Source of the DNA: Arachis hypogaea
Lineage: Eukaryota; Streptophyta; Magnoliopsida; Fabales; Fabaceae
Reading direction: 5' to 3'
Assembly (NCBI RefSeq): GCF_003086295.3
Contig: NC_092048.1
Span: 42,470,425-42,534,424, forward strand
Length of the DNA stretch: 64,000 nt
Positions 35,630 to 46,177 of this stretch are shown piece by piece (position 1 is the stretch's first letter; every line of letters starts with the position of its first letter). The position numbers and the translations under genes are program-made. Under the pieces are notes generated by a model. The model did no database searches. It saw only the letters and a program-made list of their open reading frames with translations, and was not told where the DNA came from.

Positions 35630-37552
35630 TCAAGGTGACTTGTGCTTGTATTCATCTTGGAACTCCCACCAATGCTTGGTTCTCCATTGTGCCCCAAGAT
35701 TCTTCATGGATTGAGCCAAGTCTTGATGGAGTTCTTCACAAGCTTGGGGCTCCCAAAGTTGATCCTCTTCTTGTAATCCGGGATCCCACACTTTATTTTC
35801 ACACCCGTCTTGAGGTTGATCATCATTATTAGTCCAACCGGGTGGTGAGTAAGGTGAATTCTCTATATAGTGGCCAACAACCCTCCTAGACCCATCTATT
35901 TGAGCACTACTCCAACCTTTATATCTCATGTTTGATGCATCAACCATAATGAGCCTTGATTTGCAACGCCAACTACGAAACATCTTTCGCTTACGCTTCA
36001 TCCCACAAAGGATCCTAAGTTGACCATCCGTTTCAAGCAAGCCATACTCAAGTGGGACAATAAAGCTAATAGAAATAAATTTTACCCACTCAAGTGAGGG
36101 AGTAGATGGCCACCTAGGCAAAGATGCTTCCAAAGATCTTGACAAAGCATAACCAACCCCCGTTCTTCTATTTCTAGGGACTTCCACCTCTTCACAAGAT
36201 TTCTCTAATTCAATCCTTTGTTCATTAATACTCAAACTATCTAAGCCTTTTCCCTTAATCAAACTATAATTGGGAGGGTGAAAGGAGTTTACCTCCACAA
36301 CCTTTTCAAATGCACCGGGAGAAGGTTCTTCAAGTTCAAAGGATTCTCCACCACTAGGACTTGATGCTTGCTCTTCATTGCCATGGGAACTCAGTTCTTG
36401 CTCTATCCCATCCAAGTCTTCATATGGAATATGCCTTGGAAGGTGTGCATTTTCCTCCCTAGCATCAATTTCAATCATCTTGGAGGGATTTTCTTCAACT
36501 CTATGTTCCCATGGAGGCTCCGTATCTCCTAAGTCTTCTACCACTTCTTCCTTGTCTTCAACAATTAAAGCTTCCTCCAATTATTCCAATACAAAGCAAC
36601 TTCCGTCATTTCCCACCGGAGTTTCCAATCTCTCCTTCATGCTTTGTCCTTCATTCGATTCTCCACATGTAGCCATGGGAGTTCCTTGAGTGTTCAAGCA
36701 TTGGGAGGCTAATTGATTTGTTACCGCATCCAAGGCGGCCATGAAATTTTGCACATCCCTTTTCATCTCTTCTTGCCCTTGAACAAGAACACCAAGGATG
36801 TTATCCATTGGAGGTTGGGGTGGACGGAATGATTCATCATTTTGGGGGAAGGGTTCATAGTAGGAAGATGGTTCTTCTTGGTAGAGTTTTGGTGGTTCAA
36901 TATTCTCCACTCTTTCCACTTGTTGCACAACACACTCCATGGTTGCTTGAAATTGATCCAATGCTTCCTTGAGACGATCCCTTGACTCTTGTTCCTTTTG
37001 GATAATATGATTAGGATCATGTGGCTCTTGGATCAATGGATACGAGTATTCTTCCATGGGAGGTTGTGGTGGAAAGTAGTATTCATCTTGTGGTTGAAAA
37101 TTTTCATATATTGGAGGTGGTTCATCTTGGTAATAATGTGGAGGAGGTGGCTCTTGAAAATATTGATGTTGGAATGGTGGTGGCTCTATATGTGGTTCAT
37201 ATTGCTCATATGGTTGTTGGTAGGATGGATATGGATTAGGGTCATATGAAGATGGTTGGTAAGAAAGGGCTTGTGAGTATGGTTGAGAGTTATGTTGAGG
37301 GTATGGATCATAGGCATATGGTGGTGGTTCTTGAAAGTCACAAGGTGATTCACCATAACCATTGGATTGGTATGCATCATAGAATGGATATTCTTCATAG
37401 TGCATTGGTGGAGGTTGTTGCCATGAAGATTGATCATATGCATATGGCTCCTTCCACCTTTGGTCATCCCATTCTTGATACACATCTTCATTATAGTCCT
37501 CATTTCCTACAACATGTTGATAACCAAACTCATAGCCAAGGTGAGAATTCAT
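35630..37552 (-). pseudogene. Pro/Tyr-rich retroelement protein, one nonsense codon
   Basis: About 640 codons on the minus strand from ATG at 37552, interrupted only at 36583-36581, where TAA stands at the position of a CAA in retroelement 2 (LE*LEEA versus LEQVEEA). Residues 1-180 are a Pro/Tyr/Gln repeat region (MNSHLGYEFGYQH; QPPP, PYAYDPYPQ, PPPHYYQDEPPP). Residues 190-230 (EQESRDRLKEALDQFQ) look coiled-coil. Residues 250-450 are acidic with EDLGDTEPPW. A conserved core follows (FISISFIVPLEYGLLETDGQ, LCGMKRKRKM), then KHWWEFQDEYKHKSP at the end. No CCHC knuckle or enzyme motif. Homologous to 41562-43168. Family unrecognised; perhaps a gag replacement of non-autonomous elements. Confidence 0.75.
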
Positions 37553-37691
37553 GATAGCAAGAAGAAAATGAAAACAAAATCAAATAAGAAGCAAGAAAAT
37601 TAAATCCTAAAACTAGCAAGAGCTAACAAAAGCAAACATATTCACACTATTCACATATATACAATAACCAATAACATAACACCATTGCAAT

Positions 37692-37709
37692 TCCCCGGCA
37701 ACGGCGCTA
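37692..37709 (-). other. Primer binding site, tRNA-Asp type (retroelement 1)
   Basis: The minus strand reads TAGCGCCGTTGCCGGGGA, complementary to the 3' end of plant tRNA-Asp(GUC) except for one base (TAG in place of TGG). It begins 3 nt inside the 5' LTR. Confidence 0.85.
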
Positions 37710-37712
37710 TTT

Positions 37713-39141
37713 TGATGAACGGATTTTTGACGGTTTAGAAATTCACTAATAAAATCTCGTTGTAAAGTATAGTTTCTAAACCAAGCACTAATTCTTTCAT
37801 ACAAAAAGTTGTTTGTCACTAAAACAAACCCCTAAAATTAATAACCGAAGTATTCAAACCTCGGGTCGTTCTCCCTAGGAATTACAATAAAGTGTCTTGT
37901 TATTGGTTATGAGTTATTTTGGGGTTTTGGATAAGAAGCATGAAAAGTAAATGGCAATGAAAATAAACTAACAACTATAAAAGGCTCTTGGTTTGGTATG
38001 AAAATTAGAAGTCCTATCCTAGTTATCCTTCTCAATTGTGATGAGAATTGTTCATTGCTACCACTTAGTTAACCCTTACTAATTAAAGGAAAGTCAAGTA
38101 GATGAATTGACTTGAGCCACAAGTCCTAGCCAACTCCCAAGGAAAGACTAGCTTTAGTGCACTCCAAACCAATTAGCAATCTCTCCAATTATTAATCAAC
38201 AAAGGGATTAGATAATTCAAGTGTCACTAATTACTCTACCTAGGCCAAGAGGAACAAAATCTACACTATATCTAGAAGAGGCATTTCAACAAACACATAG
38301 AGTGCAATAGAAGTAAACATTATTAATTGCAAGAATTAAAGGAATCTACAACTACAAAGGCAAGAGATCAACAATAGAAAAGCAAAGAAGAACAATTATT
38401 ATGAATTACCTCTTATTGAATTGGAAGAATGTAGAAGGAACAATACTAGATCTACAACAAAATATAAGAACAACATAAAGGAAATTATAACAAAAGAATA
38501 GAAGAAGATGAATGTAGCAACAAAGAATTGAGAGATAGAAGTGGAAGAAAGCAAAGATTAAAACCTAGATCTAAGAACTAAACATAATCCTAATCCTAAT
38601 TCTAGAGAGAAGAGAGAGCTTCTCTCTCTAGAAACTAACTCTAAACTAATCCTAATGAGTGTGTATGATTGGAATCCCCCTTGCTCTTCAATCCTTGGCT
38701 TTAAATAGCATCTTTGGCGCCAAAGTTGGTTGGGATTGGGCCCTACAACCCTTGAGAATTCGTTGGTCACGTTTTCATTAAAAAATCATAAACCAGCACC
38801 GACGCGTACGCGCAAGCACCAGGTGCGCGCGCGCGTCCATGGGCGAGTTCAACTTTTTTGACTTTTCATGATTTCTCCACTTTGCATGCTTTCCTCTTCA
38901 CTCCTTTGGTTCATTCCTAGCCTTTTCAATCTGAAATCACTAACAAACATATCAAGGCATCTAGTGGAATCAAAGGGAGATTAAAACCATCAAATTAAGG
39001 GTCTAAAAGCATGTTTTCACATCTAAGCACAAATAAGGAGACAATCACAAAACTATGCTATTTCATTGAATAAATATGGGTAAAAGGTGATAAAATCTCT
39101 TAAAATCAATACAGGATAAACCGTCAAAACGAGGTTTATCA
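37713..39141 (-). repeat. 5' LTR of retroelement 1
   Basis: Ends TGATGAACGG and GAGGTTTATCA on the plus strand, nearly identical to 31013-32467. TGAT/ATCA inverted ends are intact here. Confidence 0.92.
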
Positions 39142-39146
39142 CTGCC

Positions 39147-39540
39147 CCAGCGCCGGTCGTCGCTCCGATGGCCCCGTGCCTGTCGTCGCTCTGCTGCTTC
39201 CGTGCCCGTCGTCAATGTGTGACACTCGTGTCGCTGTCGCTCCGTCACAATCACGCCGCTGTCACTCCGTCATCGACGGCTAGGCGGTGGCACAAACTAT
39301 CAAATCTGAGATCACGGAGGAAGTGCACTCCCTCTCAAAACTATGGCAAGTTACACAATCCCAATCCCAATCCCAATCTAACCTAATCAAAATTGGAAAT
39401 TAGAATAATGTAATGTGATGGTGTTGTTTCAGGTTCTGAGTCTGGCGGTGGTGATAGTAGGGAACAGGAAGTACTCAGAGTTATTTGGGAATGAAGAGAA
39501 AAACATGTGCTGAATTAGGGATTAAGTCCTTCGACATTGA
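39147..39540 (+). pseudogene. folD: Captured FolD gene fragment, first exons
   Basis: Plus-strand exon pieces of plant bifunctional methylenetetrahydrofolate dehydrogenase/cyclohydrolase. At 39272-39350: IDG*AVAQTIKSEITEEVHSL, where Lys has become stop. After an intron-like gap ending GTTTCAG (39432) comes LSLAVVIVGNRKYSE, then in another frame GMKRKTCAELGIKSFDIDLP. Introns are kept, so the capture was from genomic DNA. The exon is cut at 39540 by retroelement 2 and resumes at 47620. Frameshifts and stops exclude function. Intact FolD acts in one-carbon folate metabolism. Confidence 0.85.
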
Positions 39541-39545
39541 CCTTC

Positions 39546-40979
39546 TGATAAACCACTATTTTATAGTTTATCTTGTGCTCAATTGAGTGGATTTTATCAA
39601 CTCTTTACCCACTTATTCATACTATTTGCATGGTTTTACTTTTTCCTTTCTGATTTTGTGCTATGATTGAAAACATGCTTCCTTGGCCTTATATTTGCTA
39701 ATATTAATCCTCTCTTATTACCATTAGATGCCTTGATATGTGTGTTAAGTGTTTTCAGAGATTACAGGACAGGAATGACTTGGAGGATGGAAAGGAAGCA
39801 TGCAAAAGTGGAAGGAATACAAGAAGTTGAAGGAACTGCAAAGTTGTCAGCCTGACCCTCTCGCACTAAAACTGTCATAACTTGAGCTAAAGAGGTCCAA
39901 ACGACGTGGTTCCAGTTGTGTTGAAAAGCTAACGTCTGGGGCTTCGATTTGATATATAATATTCTATAGTTTCCATGACGCTAGACGACGCGAACGCGTG
40001 CTCCACGCGGACGCGTCGCAGTGACAAAAATCAGCGTGGCAGATTTCTTCTTCAGCGATTTCTGGGCTGTTTTCGACCCAATTTTCGGCCCAGAAAACAC
40101 AGATTAGAGGCTATAAAGTGGGGAAATCCATTCATTCATAATCATAAGCTCATAATTCATAATTTTAGTTTTAGATGTAGTTTTTAGAGAGAGAGGTTCT
40201 CTCCTCTCTCTTAGGATTTAGGATTAAGATTTCTCTTACTTTCAGGATTGTTTCTTTTTATCAGGTTCAATGTTCCTTTAATTTATTTTTCTACTTTTAT
40301 TTTATTGCTTTAATTGATATTTATCTTTTCAATTTAGCTTATAAACATTTCCATGTTAGATTTGAATTTATGTTTAAACGTAGTTTGATGTGTTTCAGAT
40401 TTAAGAATGCTTTTAATTTAATTTAGAATTTGCTTTGGTTGAGTCATTGAAGACACTTGAGTTATCAAACTCATTGTTGATTGAAAATTAGAATTCTTCA
40501 AGAATTAATTCGAGTTCCAATAACTCTAGCCTTTCCCAAGGAAAGACTAGGACCTGAGGAATCAAAATAAATTCATCCACTTAACTTACCTTCATAATTA
40601 GAGGTTAACAAAGTGCGAAAAAAATCCAATTCTCATCACAATTGATAAGGATAACTAGGATAGGACTTCCAATTCTTATACCTTGCCAAGAGTTTTATTA
40701 TTATTAATTTATTTTTCTTGTCATTTAAATTACTTGCTCCTTATTTCAAAAACCCCCAATTTACAAAACTCATAACCAATAATAAGAACATACCTCCCTG
40801 CAATTCCTTGAGAAGACGACCCGAGGTTAAATACTTCGATTATCAATTTCAAAGGGGTTTGTTACTTGTGACAACCAAAACGTTTGTTCGAAAGGGATTC
40901 CTTGCCGGTTTAGAAGCTGTACTTACAACGCGATTATATTCTTATAAAAATTCTAAACTAGCTAGAATCCTCTTTGTCA
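39546..40979 (+). repeat. 5' LTR of retroelement 2
   Basis: Starts TGATAAACCACTATTT and ends CTAGAATCCTCTTTGTCA. Includes a CpG word pair near 39985-40020 (GACGCGAACGCGT, CACGCGGACGCGT). Confidence 0.92.
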
Positions 40980-40982
40980 AAA

Positions 40983-41000
40983 TGGCGCCGTTGCCGAGGA
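40983..41000 (+). other. Primer binding site, tRNA-Asp type (retroelement 2)
   Basis: TGGCGCCGTTGCCGAGGA complements the 3' end of tRNA-Asp with one mismatch (A for G). Three As separate it from the LTR. Confidence 0.88.
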
Positions 41001-41561
41001 ATTGCAAACGTGTACCTTATTATTGGTTATTATAAATATTTGCTTTTTGCTTGTTTATTTGTTTTTATTTTTGTTTTTTTTTCTTTTTCGTAAAATTAAG
41101 AGGTTATTGGTTTTTATTTAGTTATTAAAATTTTTTTCAAAAATTTGTTCTTAGTGTTCATCTTGATCTTCAAGTTGTTCTTCGTGTTCATCTTGACCTT
41201 CAAGCTGTTCTTAGTTGTTTTCTTCGTTTTAATCTAAAAATTTTAAGTTTTGTGTCATTTTATTATTTTTCTCTTTCCTCATTAAATTAAAAAATATATT
41301 TTCTATTTATTTTAATTGAATTTTCGAAATTTTCATAAAAAAATAAATAAAAATAAATTTCCAGATTTTTATTTTAAAATTTTTATCTTATCTTATCTTA
41401 TTTCAAAAATCAAATTTCAAAATTCAAATTTAAAAATTTTCAAAATTCAAATTTAAAAATTTAAAATTCAAATTTCAAAATTTAATTTTCAAATTCAAAA
41501 TTTAAATAACATTTTAATTTAAATTTGTTTTTATTTTCGTTTTTAATTTTTATTTGCTACT
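41001..41561 (+). other. Untranslated leader of retroelement 2
   Basis: AT-rich, with direct repeats of TTCAAATTT/AAATTTTCAAAATTC words at 41400-41520 and a duplicated GTTCATCTTGA.CTTCAAG.TGTTCTT near 41155-41215. No coding sequence. Confidence 0.6.
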
Positions 41562-43168
41562 ATGAACTCTCACCCCTTTGGCTATGAGTCTGGTTACAAT
41601 TATGTTGCAGGAAGAGGAAATTACAAGGAGAACAGGCATCAAGGTTGGAACAATCAAAGATGGGAGGAGCCACAAGGATTGGATCAACCCTCATGGCAAC
41701 AACCACCTCCAATGGACTATCAACAACTACCACCATATGCCTATGAACCCTTTCCTTAACATGACTTTGGACCACCATACTCACAAGCCCCTTTCCACCA
41801 TTCACCTCCATATGACCCTAACCCGTATCCACCATACCAACCACCTTATGAGCCAAATAAACCCTCCTACCCACCCCAAACCTCCATGGAGAAAGCACTT
41901 ACCGATCTAAACTCTACTATACAAGCTCTCGTCGCCCAAATCGGACCACCATATACCTTCAACAATCAACTCTCAAGCTCTAGTGCACTTCCTTTTCAAC
42001 CACTGAATGATCTCTCTATCCCACCACCACCATCCATAGAAGAGCACCCACATCCATCTACCCAAGAGCCATATGATCCTAATCATGCAATCCAAGCAGA
42101 ACAAGAATCAAGGGACCATCTCAAGGAATCAGCGGATCGATTTCATGCAACTCTATATCAACTAAATCAAGCGATAAGTCGATTAGCTTCCCAATACTCG
42201 GACACTCAAAGTGCTCCCATGGCTACATGTGGAGAATCAAAAGAAGAGCGTAGCATGAAGGAGACACTAGAAACTTCGGTGGACAATGAGGAACATGGCT
42301 TTATATTGGAACAAGTGGAGGAAGCCATAATAGTTGCAGAGGAAGAAATGGTTGAAGACTTAGGAGATGCTGAACCTCCATGGAAAAGTCAGGTCATAGA
42401 GCCTCCTTCCAAGATGGTTGCATTTGATGCTGAGGAGGGTGTACAACCTCCAAGGCATATCATAGTTAAAGACTTGGAAGAGGTTGGTCAAGAGATGGAG
42501 ATTAAAGAAGAAAAAGAAGCACAGCCTCCCATGCCCTTGGTGAGCAATGAATAAGAGATTGAATTGGAAGAAAGCTACCAAGAGGAAGAGGTTGATATTG
42601 AAGAAACTTGCAAAGAGGTGAAAGTTGTCAGAGAAGAGCACAAGGGAGTGGAGCCTGTAAATTCGTTAGAAATACCTCCCCCTAAGTTGCCATCATTCTT
42701 CACAACATTCAAGTGGTTAAAATTCATATCCCTTAGCTTTCTAATTCCACTTGAATATGGGCTACTGGAGACGGATGGTCAACTTAGAGCTCTTTGTGGC
42801 ATTAAGCGTAAGAGGAAGATGTTAGTGGTAGGAGTCGTCATGCAAGATTCAATATGGTGGAAAGCTCAAAGTTTAAATGCAAAGGTTGGTGTAAAGCCCA
42901 GCTGAATGGGTCTAGGAAGTTGTTTGGCCGCCTTAGTGAGAATTCAGATTGCCTGCCACCCAGATGGAACAATATTGCTCAACAAGACGGGTGCAAAAGC
43001 AAGATTTGGAACCCCAGAATTCATTCTGGAAATCAACACTCTTGGGGCCTTGTCACTTGCTTTAACTTGCTTGAAGGCTTTCTGTGCCTAGTTTGGGATC
43101 CCGGAGGCCATTGGAAGTCCAAGCATTGGTGGCAGTTTCAGGATGAGTTCAAGCACAAGCCACCATGA
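41562..43168 (+). pseudogene. Pro/Tyr-rich retroelement protein, broken copy
   Basis: Homologue of the retroelement 1 protein: MNSHPFGYESGYNYV start, QPPPMDYQQLPPYAYEPFP, then stop at 41757 (TAA). Reading continues (PPYEPNKPSYPPQ, EQESRDHLKESADRFHATL, PMATCGESKEERSMKE, EDLGDAEPPW), a second stop at 42552, then LIPLEYGLLETDGQLRALCG and IKRKRKM. A frameshift follows near 42830 and the end matches (KHWWQFQDEFKHKPP). With two stops and a shift it is dead, but protein-level similarity to element 1 is strong all along, showing past selection on the reading frame. It lacks the extra Pro/Tyr repeats of element 1. Confidence 0.78.
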
Positions 43169-43217
43169 CAAGGAGCTCACCAAATGTCCAACTTAAGGAC
43201 TTTAACTAAAAGTGCTA

Positions 43218-43235
43218 GGTGAGAGACAACCCACC
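43218..43235 (+). promoter_or_regulatory. Conserved post-stop hairpin (retroelement 2)
   Basis: GGTGAGAGACAACCCACC, same loop AGACAA and position as in retroelement 1, with one unpaired stem position. Confidence 0.6.
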
Positions 43236-43382
43236 ATGGTATGATCGTTCTTTTTTCATTTTTTTATTTAGTTTTATTTGTTTTCGAGTTTTATTTTATT
43301 TTATTGTATTGAACCTGGAGTTTTGCATAACATTCATATTAGCATTGCATTATGCATACTGCATTATTAAAAAAAAAAAAAT

Positions 43383-43925
43383 ACGTATGCGACGCGGCAG
43401 CGTCGCTGATGCGTCCGCATCACCAGTGCGTTTTGAAAAAAAAGAGAATTGAACAGAGAGTCACGCGAAAGCGTGGGTGGAGGCGCGCTTTAGGCACAAA
43501 CATGCCCACGCGTCCGCGTGACCCACGCGACCGCGTCATTTGGAAAAATAGCCTCCCACGCGTCCGTGTCACCCACGCGAACGCGTGCTCCAACAAATCG
43601 ACGTAATAGGGGTGCATGGCCGAAAGTTGTGCTGGAGTAGGGCTGGAACGGTGCTAGAAGCACAAGCCTTACCACGCGAACACGTGCCCCACGCGTCTGC
43701 GTCGTTTTGCAAATATGGCCATTCACGCGATCGCGTCACCCACGCAAACGCGTCACCCCAGATATTTGGCAATATGAGCTTCAAACAGAGAGTTGCGCGA
43801 CCGCGAGGCTGCCCTCGCGCTAATGGCACAGATCGATCCACGCGACCGCGTGGATGATGCGTCCGCGTCATTTCGTAGAAGTGCTATCCGCGCGAATGCG
43901 TGACCCACGCGTCCGCGTCAAAAGC
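43383..43925. repeat. CpG palindrome array, retroelement 2 interior
   Basis: About a dozen copies of (C)ACGCGnnCGCGT in 540 bp, often paired as CGCGTGACCCACGCG. The central two bases vary (TC, AC, AA, AT), keeping the flanking arms. The array gives long but spurious Arg/Thr-rich frames on both strands. Confidence 0.85.
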
Positions 43926-44555
43926 AACGCACAGCTTATCCAGATCAGCTAGATATCTTATCTTTTCTTCCCCAAATCCTAATTTCTTTCTTCTTCTTTC
44001 TTCTTTCTTTCTCTTCTTCTCCCCCTCTACTCTATCCCTTTAATTTAATGCATTTATTTGTTCTTTTCTTTTGGTTTCTTTTTCAATTCTTTTTCATGCA
44101 TTTTTATGTTGGTGTTGGAGTTTTATTTGGATAGTACCTTATTTTATTTGAGCATGTGGCTACTCTGAGGAGAGATTTGACAATTGACATTTACTTATGG
44201 CTCTCATATATATTTGGATTACATTATTTTCATCCCTATTTTAACTTGCACACCCAATGTATTTGGGATTATCATTCACAATTGTCATCATTACACATGC
44301 TCTTTAATTTGGCACATTTATTACTTGATGCTTGAGCTATGCTTCTCATGCCTATTATTTGCATGTTTTTACCCTCTTGCATCTAATTATTTTGAATTGC
44401 CCTTTTTGATCTTTATTGTTGTCTTCCCTACATGTTGTAGCTACCATGTAGTTGGGCTATCATTTTTCCTTTGGCATTCCTTATCACTTGGAATTTTCTC
44501 CCTTCCGGTCTGAGTTTTCTATATTTCACACTCTTCCTTTTTCCTCTTCCTTAGG
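43926..44555. other. Non-coding stretch of retroelement 2
   Basis: A pyrimidine-rich run (43970-44035) followed by T-rich sequence. A 109-codon frame at 44184-44513 is hydrophobic low-complexity reading and not convincing. Confidence 0.5.
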
Positions 44556-44751
44556 CATGGGTACCAAGAAAGGAAAAGAGAAGGCCACTAACAAGACACC
44601 GGCACGGAGAGGAACCAAGAGACCTCCAGCTAAGGCGCCTCTATCTACAAGCGTCAGTTGTAGCAATCCGTCCACTTGTACATCTCAGCATGCACCGAGG
44701 ACGGTGCAATCTTTAAGTGTGGGGAGGTCGATATCGATCTCCATGGGTTAG
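44556..44751 (+). CDS. Small basic ORF of retroelement 2, hypothetical
   Basis: ATG at 44556 opens 65 codons beginning MGTKKGKEKATNKTPARRGT, very rich in Lys/Arg, Thr and Pro. The 3' half overlaps the conserved hairpin and internal polypurine tract, so that part is constrained as nucleic acid. In Athila-type elements a second ORF lies in this zone, so this may be the start of a lost env-like ORF. Retroelement 1 has no matching frame. I do not recognise the product. Confidence 0.3.
44692..44730 (+). promoter_or_regulatory. Conserved hairpin plus internal polypurine tract (retroelement 2)
   Basis: GCACCGAGGACGGTGC hairpin, then CTTTAAGTGTGGGGAGGTCG. Same as minus-strand 34026-33987 in retroelement 1. 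Confidence 0.7.
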
Positions 44752-46163
44752 TTACTCTTCTATCTCAACACCAATGGTTTATTTTCCTTGTTAGTTATTG
44801 CATTTACATGTTTGATTGCATATTTGTTTGATATTTTTTGTGCATATTTTACCACCACTTGGTTAAAGTAATATTTTCTTTTTCAAGAAACTTTTTAAAG
44901 TATTTTACTAATTTGAATAAAATTTAATGTTAAACTTGTTTGAAGAAATATTATACTGGAACATGGTTTAGAGCTCGAACATACAAAACCAGTGAGATTT
45001 TTGAGCCTATTCGATTGGTTGTATTTTATCAACCAAAATTCTGTTTTAGTATGTATTTTTCTCTCTAAAATTGTGATCTTTGTCTTGCTTAATTCTATAT
45101 TTCCATTATTTGATGTATGCATACACTTACATGATTGAGGCCTTTGTTTCACTGAGCTTACATACCCATATGGCCTTACCCTTTCATTATTCCTTGCAAA
45201 CCAATGTTGAGCCTATTATACCCATTTGTTCTTTACTTTAGCACATCATTAACTCTAAGCGGAAAACAATAATGTCCTTAATTTGAATCCTTGGTTAGCT
45301 TAGACTAGTGAGAATACTTATGAATTAAGTGTGGGGAAAAGTGGGTTTAGAAACATTTGGTTTGAGAATTGAGTACGTTAGAATTTTTTGAAAATGTGAA
45401 AGAAATGTTTAGGACATGATTCATACATCCAATAATTTAATCATATGCATTGAGAAAAATAAAAGAAAAAAAAATATATATATAAAAAAAAGAAAAGAAA
45501 AAAATATTACAATTAAGCAAAAAGGGGACAAAATGTCCCAAAGTAAGTGGTTAGAGCAATGCATATGTGCTGTACTTGAAATTAGAATGCATGAATATGT
45601 GGAAAACATGGTTAATGGATAGTTAGATGTGGTATTATGATTACATGGATTGTCTAAAGTTAGGTGGAAAGTTTAAGTTAATTAAGGATTCAGATTTTAG
45701 TCCACTTGGCCAAATACAATCCTACCTTGACCCTAACCCCATTACAACCCTTAAAAGACCTCTTGATATGTGTATCTGTGCATTAAATTTATGTTGATTG
45801 TTAGATGAAGAGCAAGCCTTAGAAAGCAAGGTTAGTGGAGAATTGAGAGAATCGAACCTTAAACACATGAGTGATTAGAGTGTATACACTTCCGGTGAGG
45901 GCTCGATGCTCGATTCTTTGTTCCCGGCTTTCATGAGCTATTTTCTTCTGCAAGTCTATTTGTACTTCATTTTTATGATTTGAATTAGTGAAATCCAGTT
46001 CATGTTTGTTCTTGAAAGGTTTACTTACTTTTCACCAAGTAGGTAGAAACATTTTGTATTTAGTTGCATTCATAGAGATAGGATTGCATTTCATACATTT
46101 TACCATTCCTCTTCACTCCTTTATAGCTTCTCTTGAGCTTAGCATGAGGACATGCTAATGTTT
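44752..46163. other. Non-coding 3' region of retroelement 2
   Basis: No coding sequence. A further AAGTGTGGGGAAAAG occurs near 45329, so AAGTGTGGGG appears three times in the element. Several blocks match 32482-33960 in reverse orientation (for example CCTACCTTGACCCTAACCCC at 45721). Confidence 0.6.
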
Positions 46164-46177
46164 AAGTGTGGGGAGGT
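46164..46177 (+). other. Terminal polypurine tract, retroelement 2
   Basis: AAGTGTGGGGAGGT directly before the 3' LTR. Confidence 0.88.

Larger units (their letters stand above)
31013..39141 (-). mobile_element. Non-autonomous LTR retroelement 1 (tRNA-Asp primed)
   Basis: Two LTRs (31013-32467 and 37713-39141) in a minus-oriented element, flanked by the duplication CTGCC (31008-31012 and 39142-39146). The primer site complementary to tRNA-Asp lies 3 nt inside the right LTR and a polypurine tract abuts the left LTR. Between them is one protein-coding region (35630-37552); no protease, RT, RNase H or integrase was found. LTRs differ by about 20 substitutions plus one indel by eye, mostly C/T or G/A, so the insertion is young. 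tRNA-Asp priming and the AAGTGTGGGGAGGT tract fit Athila/Tat-type Ty3 elements. Confidence 0.88.

Noticed and set aside
35630..37552. Calling the retroelement protein a gag
   Set aside because: No CCHC zinc knuckle or recognisable capsid motif; position is gag-like but similarity to gag is not visible by eye.
36989..37554. Several plus-strand and out-of-frame minus-strand frames of 70-105 codons rich in Val/Met/His/Trp
   Set aside because: They are antisense or shifted readings of the Pro/Tyr repeat region of the retroelement 1 protein.
43420..43871. Overlapping Arg/Thr-rich open frames on both strands
   Set aside because: Stop-free only because the CpG palindrome array lacks TAA/TAG/TGA; composition is that of the repeat.
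44184..44513. 109-codon hydrophobic frame in retroelement 2
   Set aside because: T-rich low-complexity reading without counterpart in retroelement 1.
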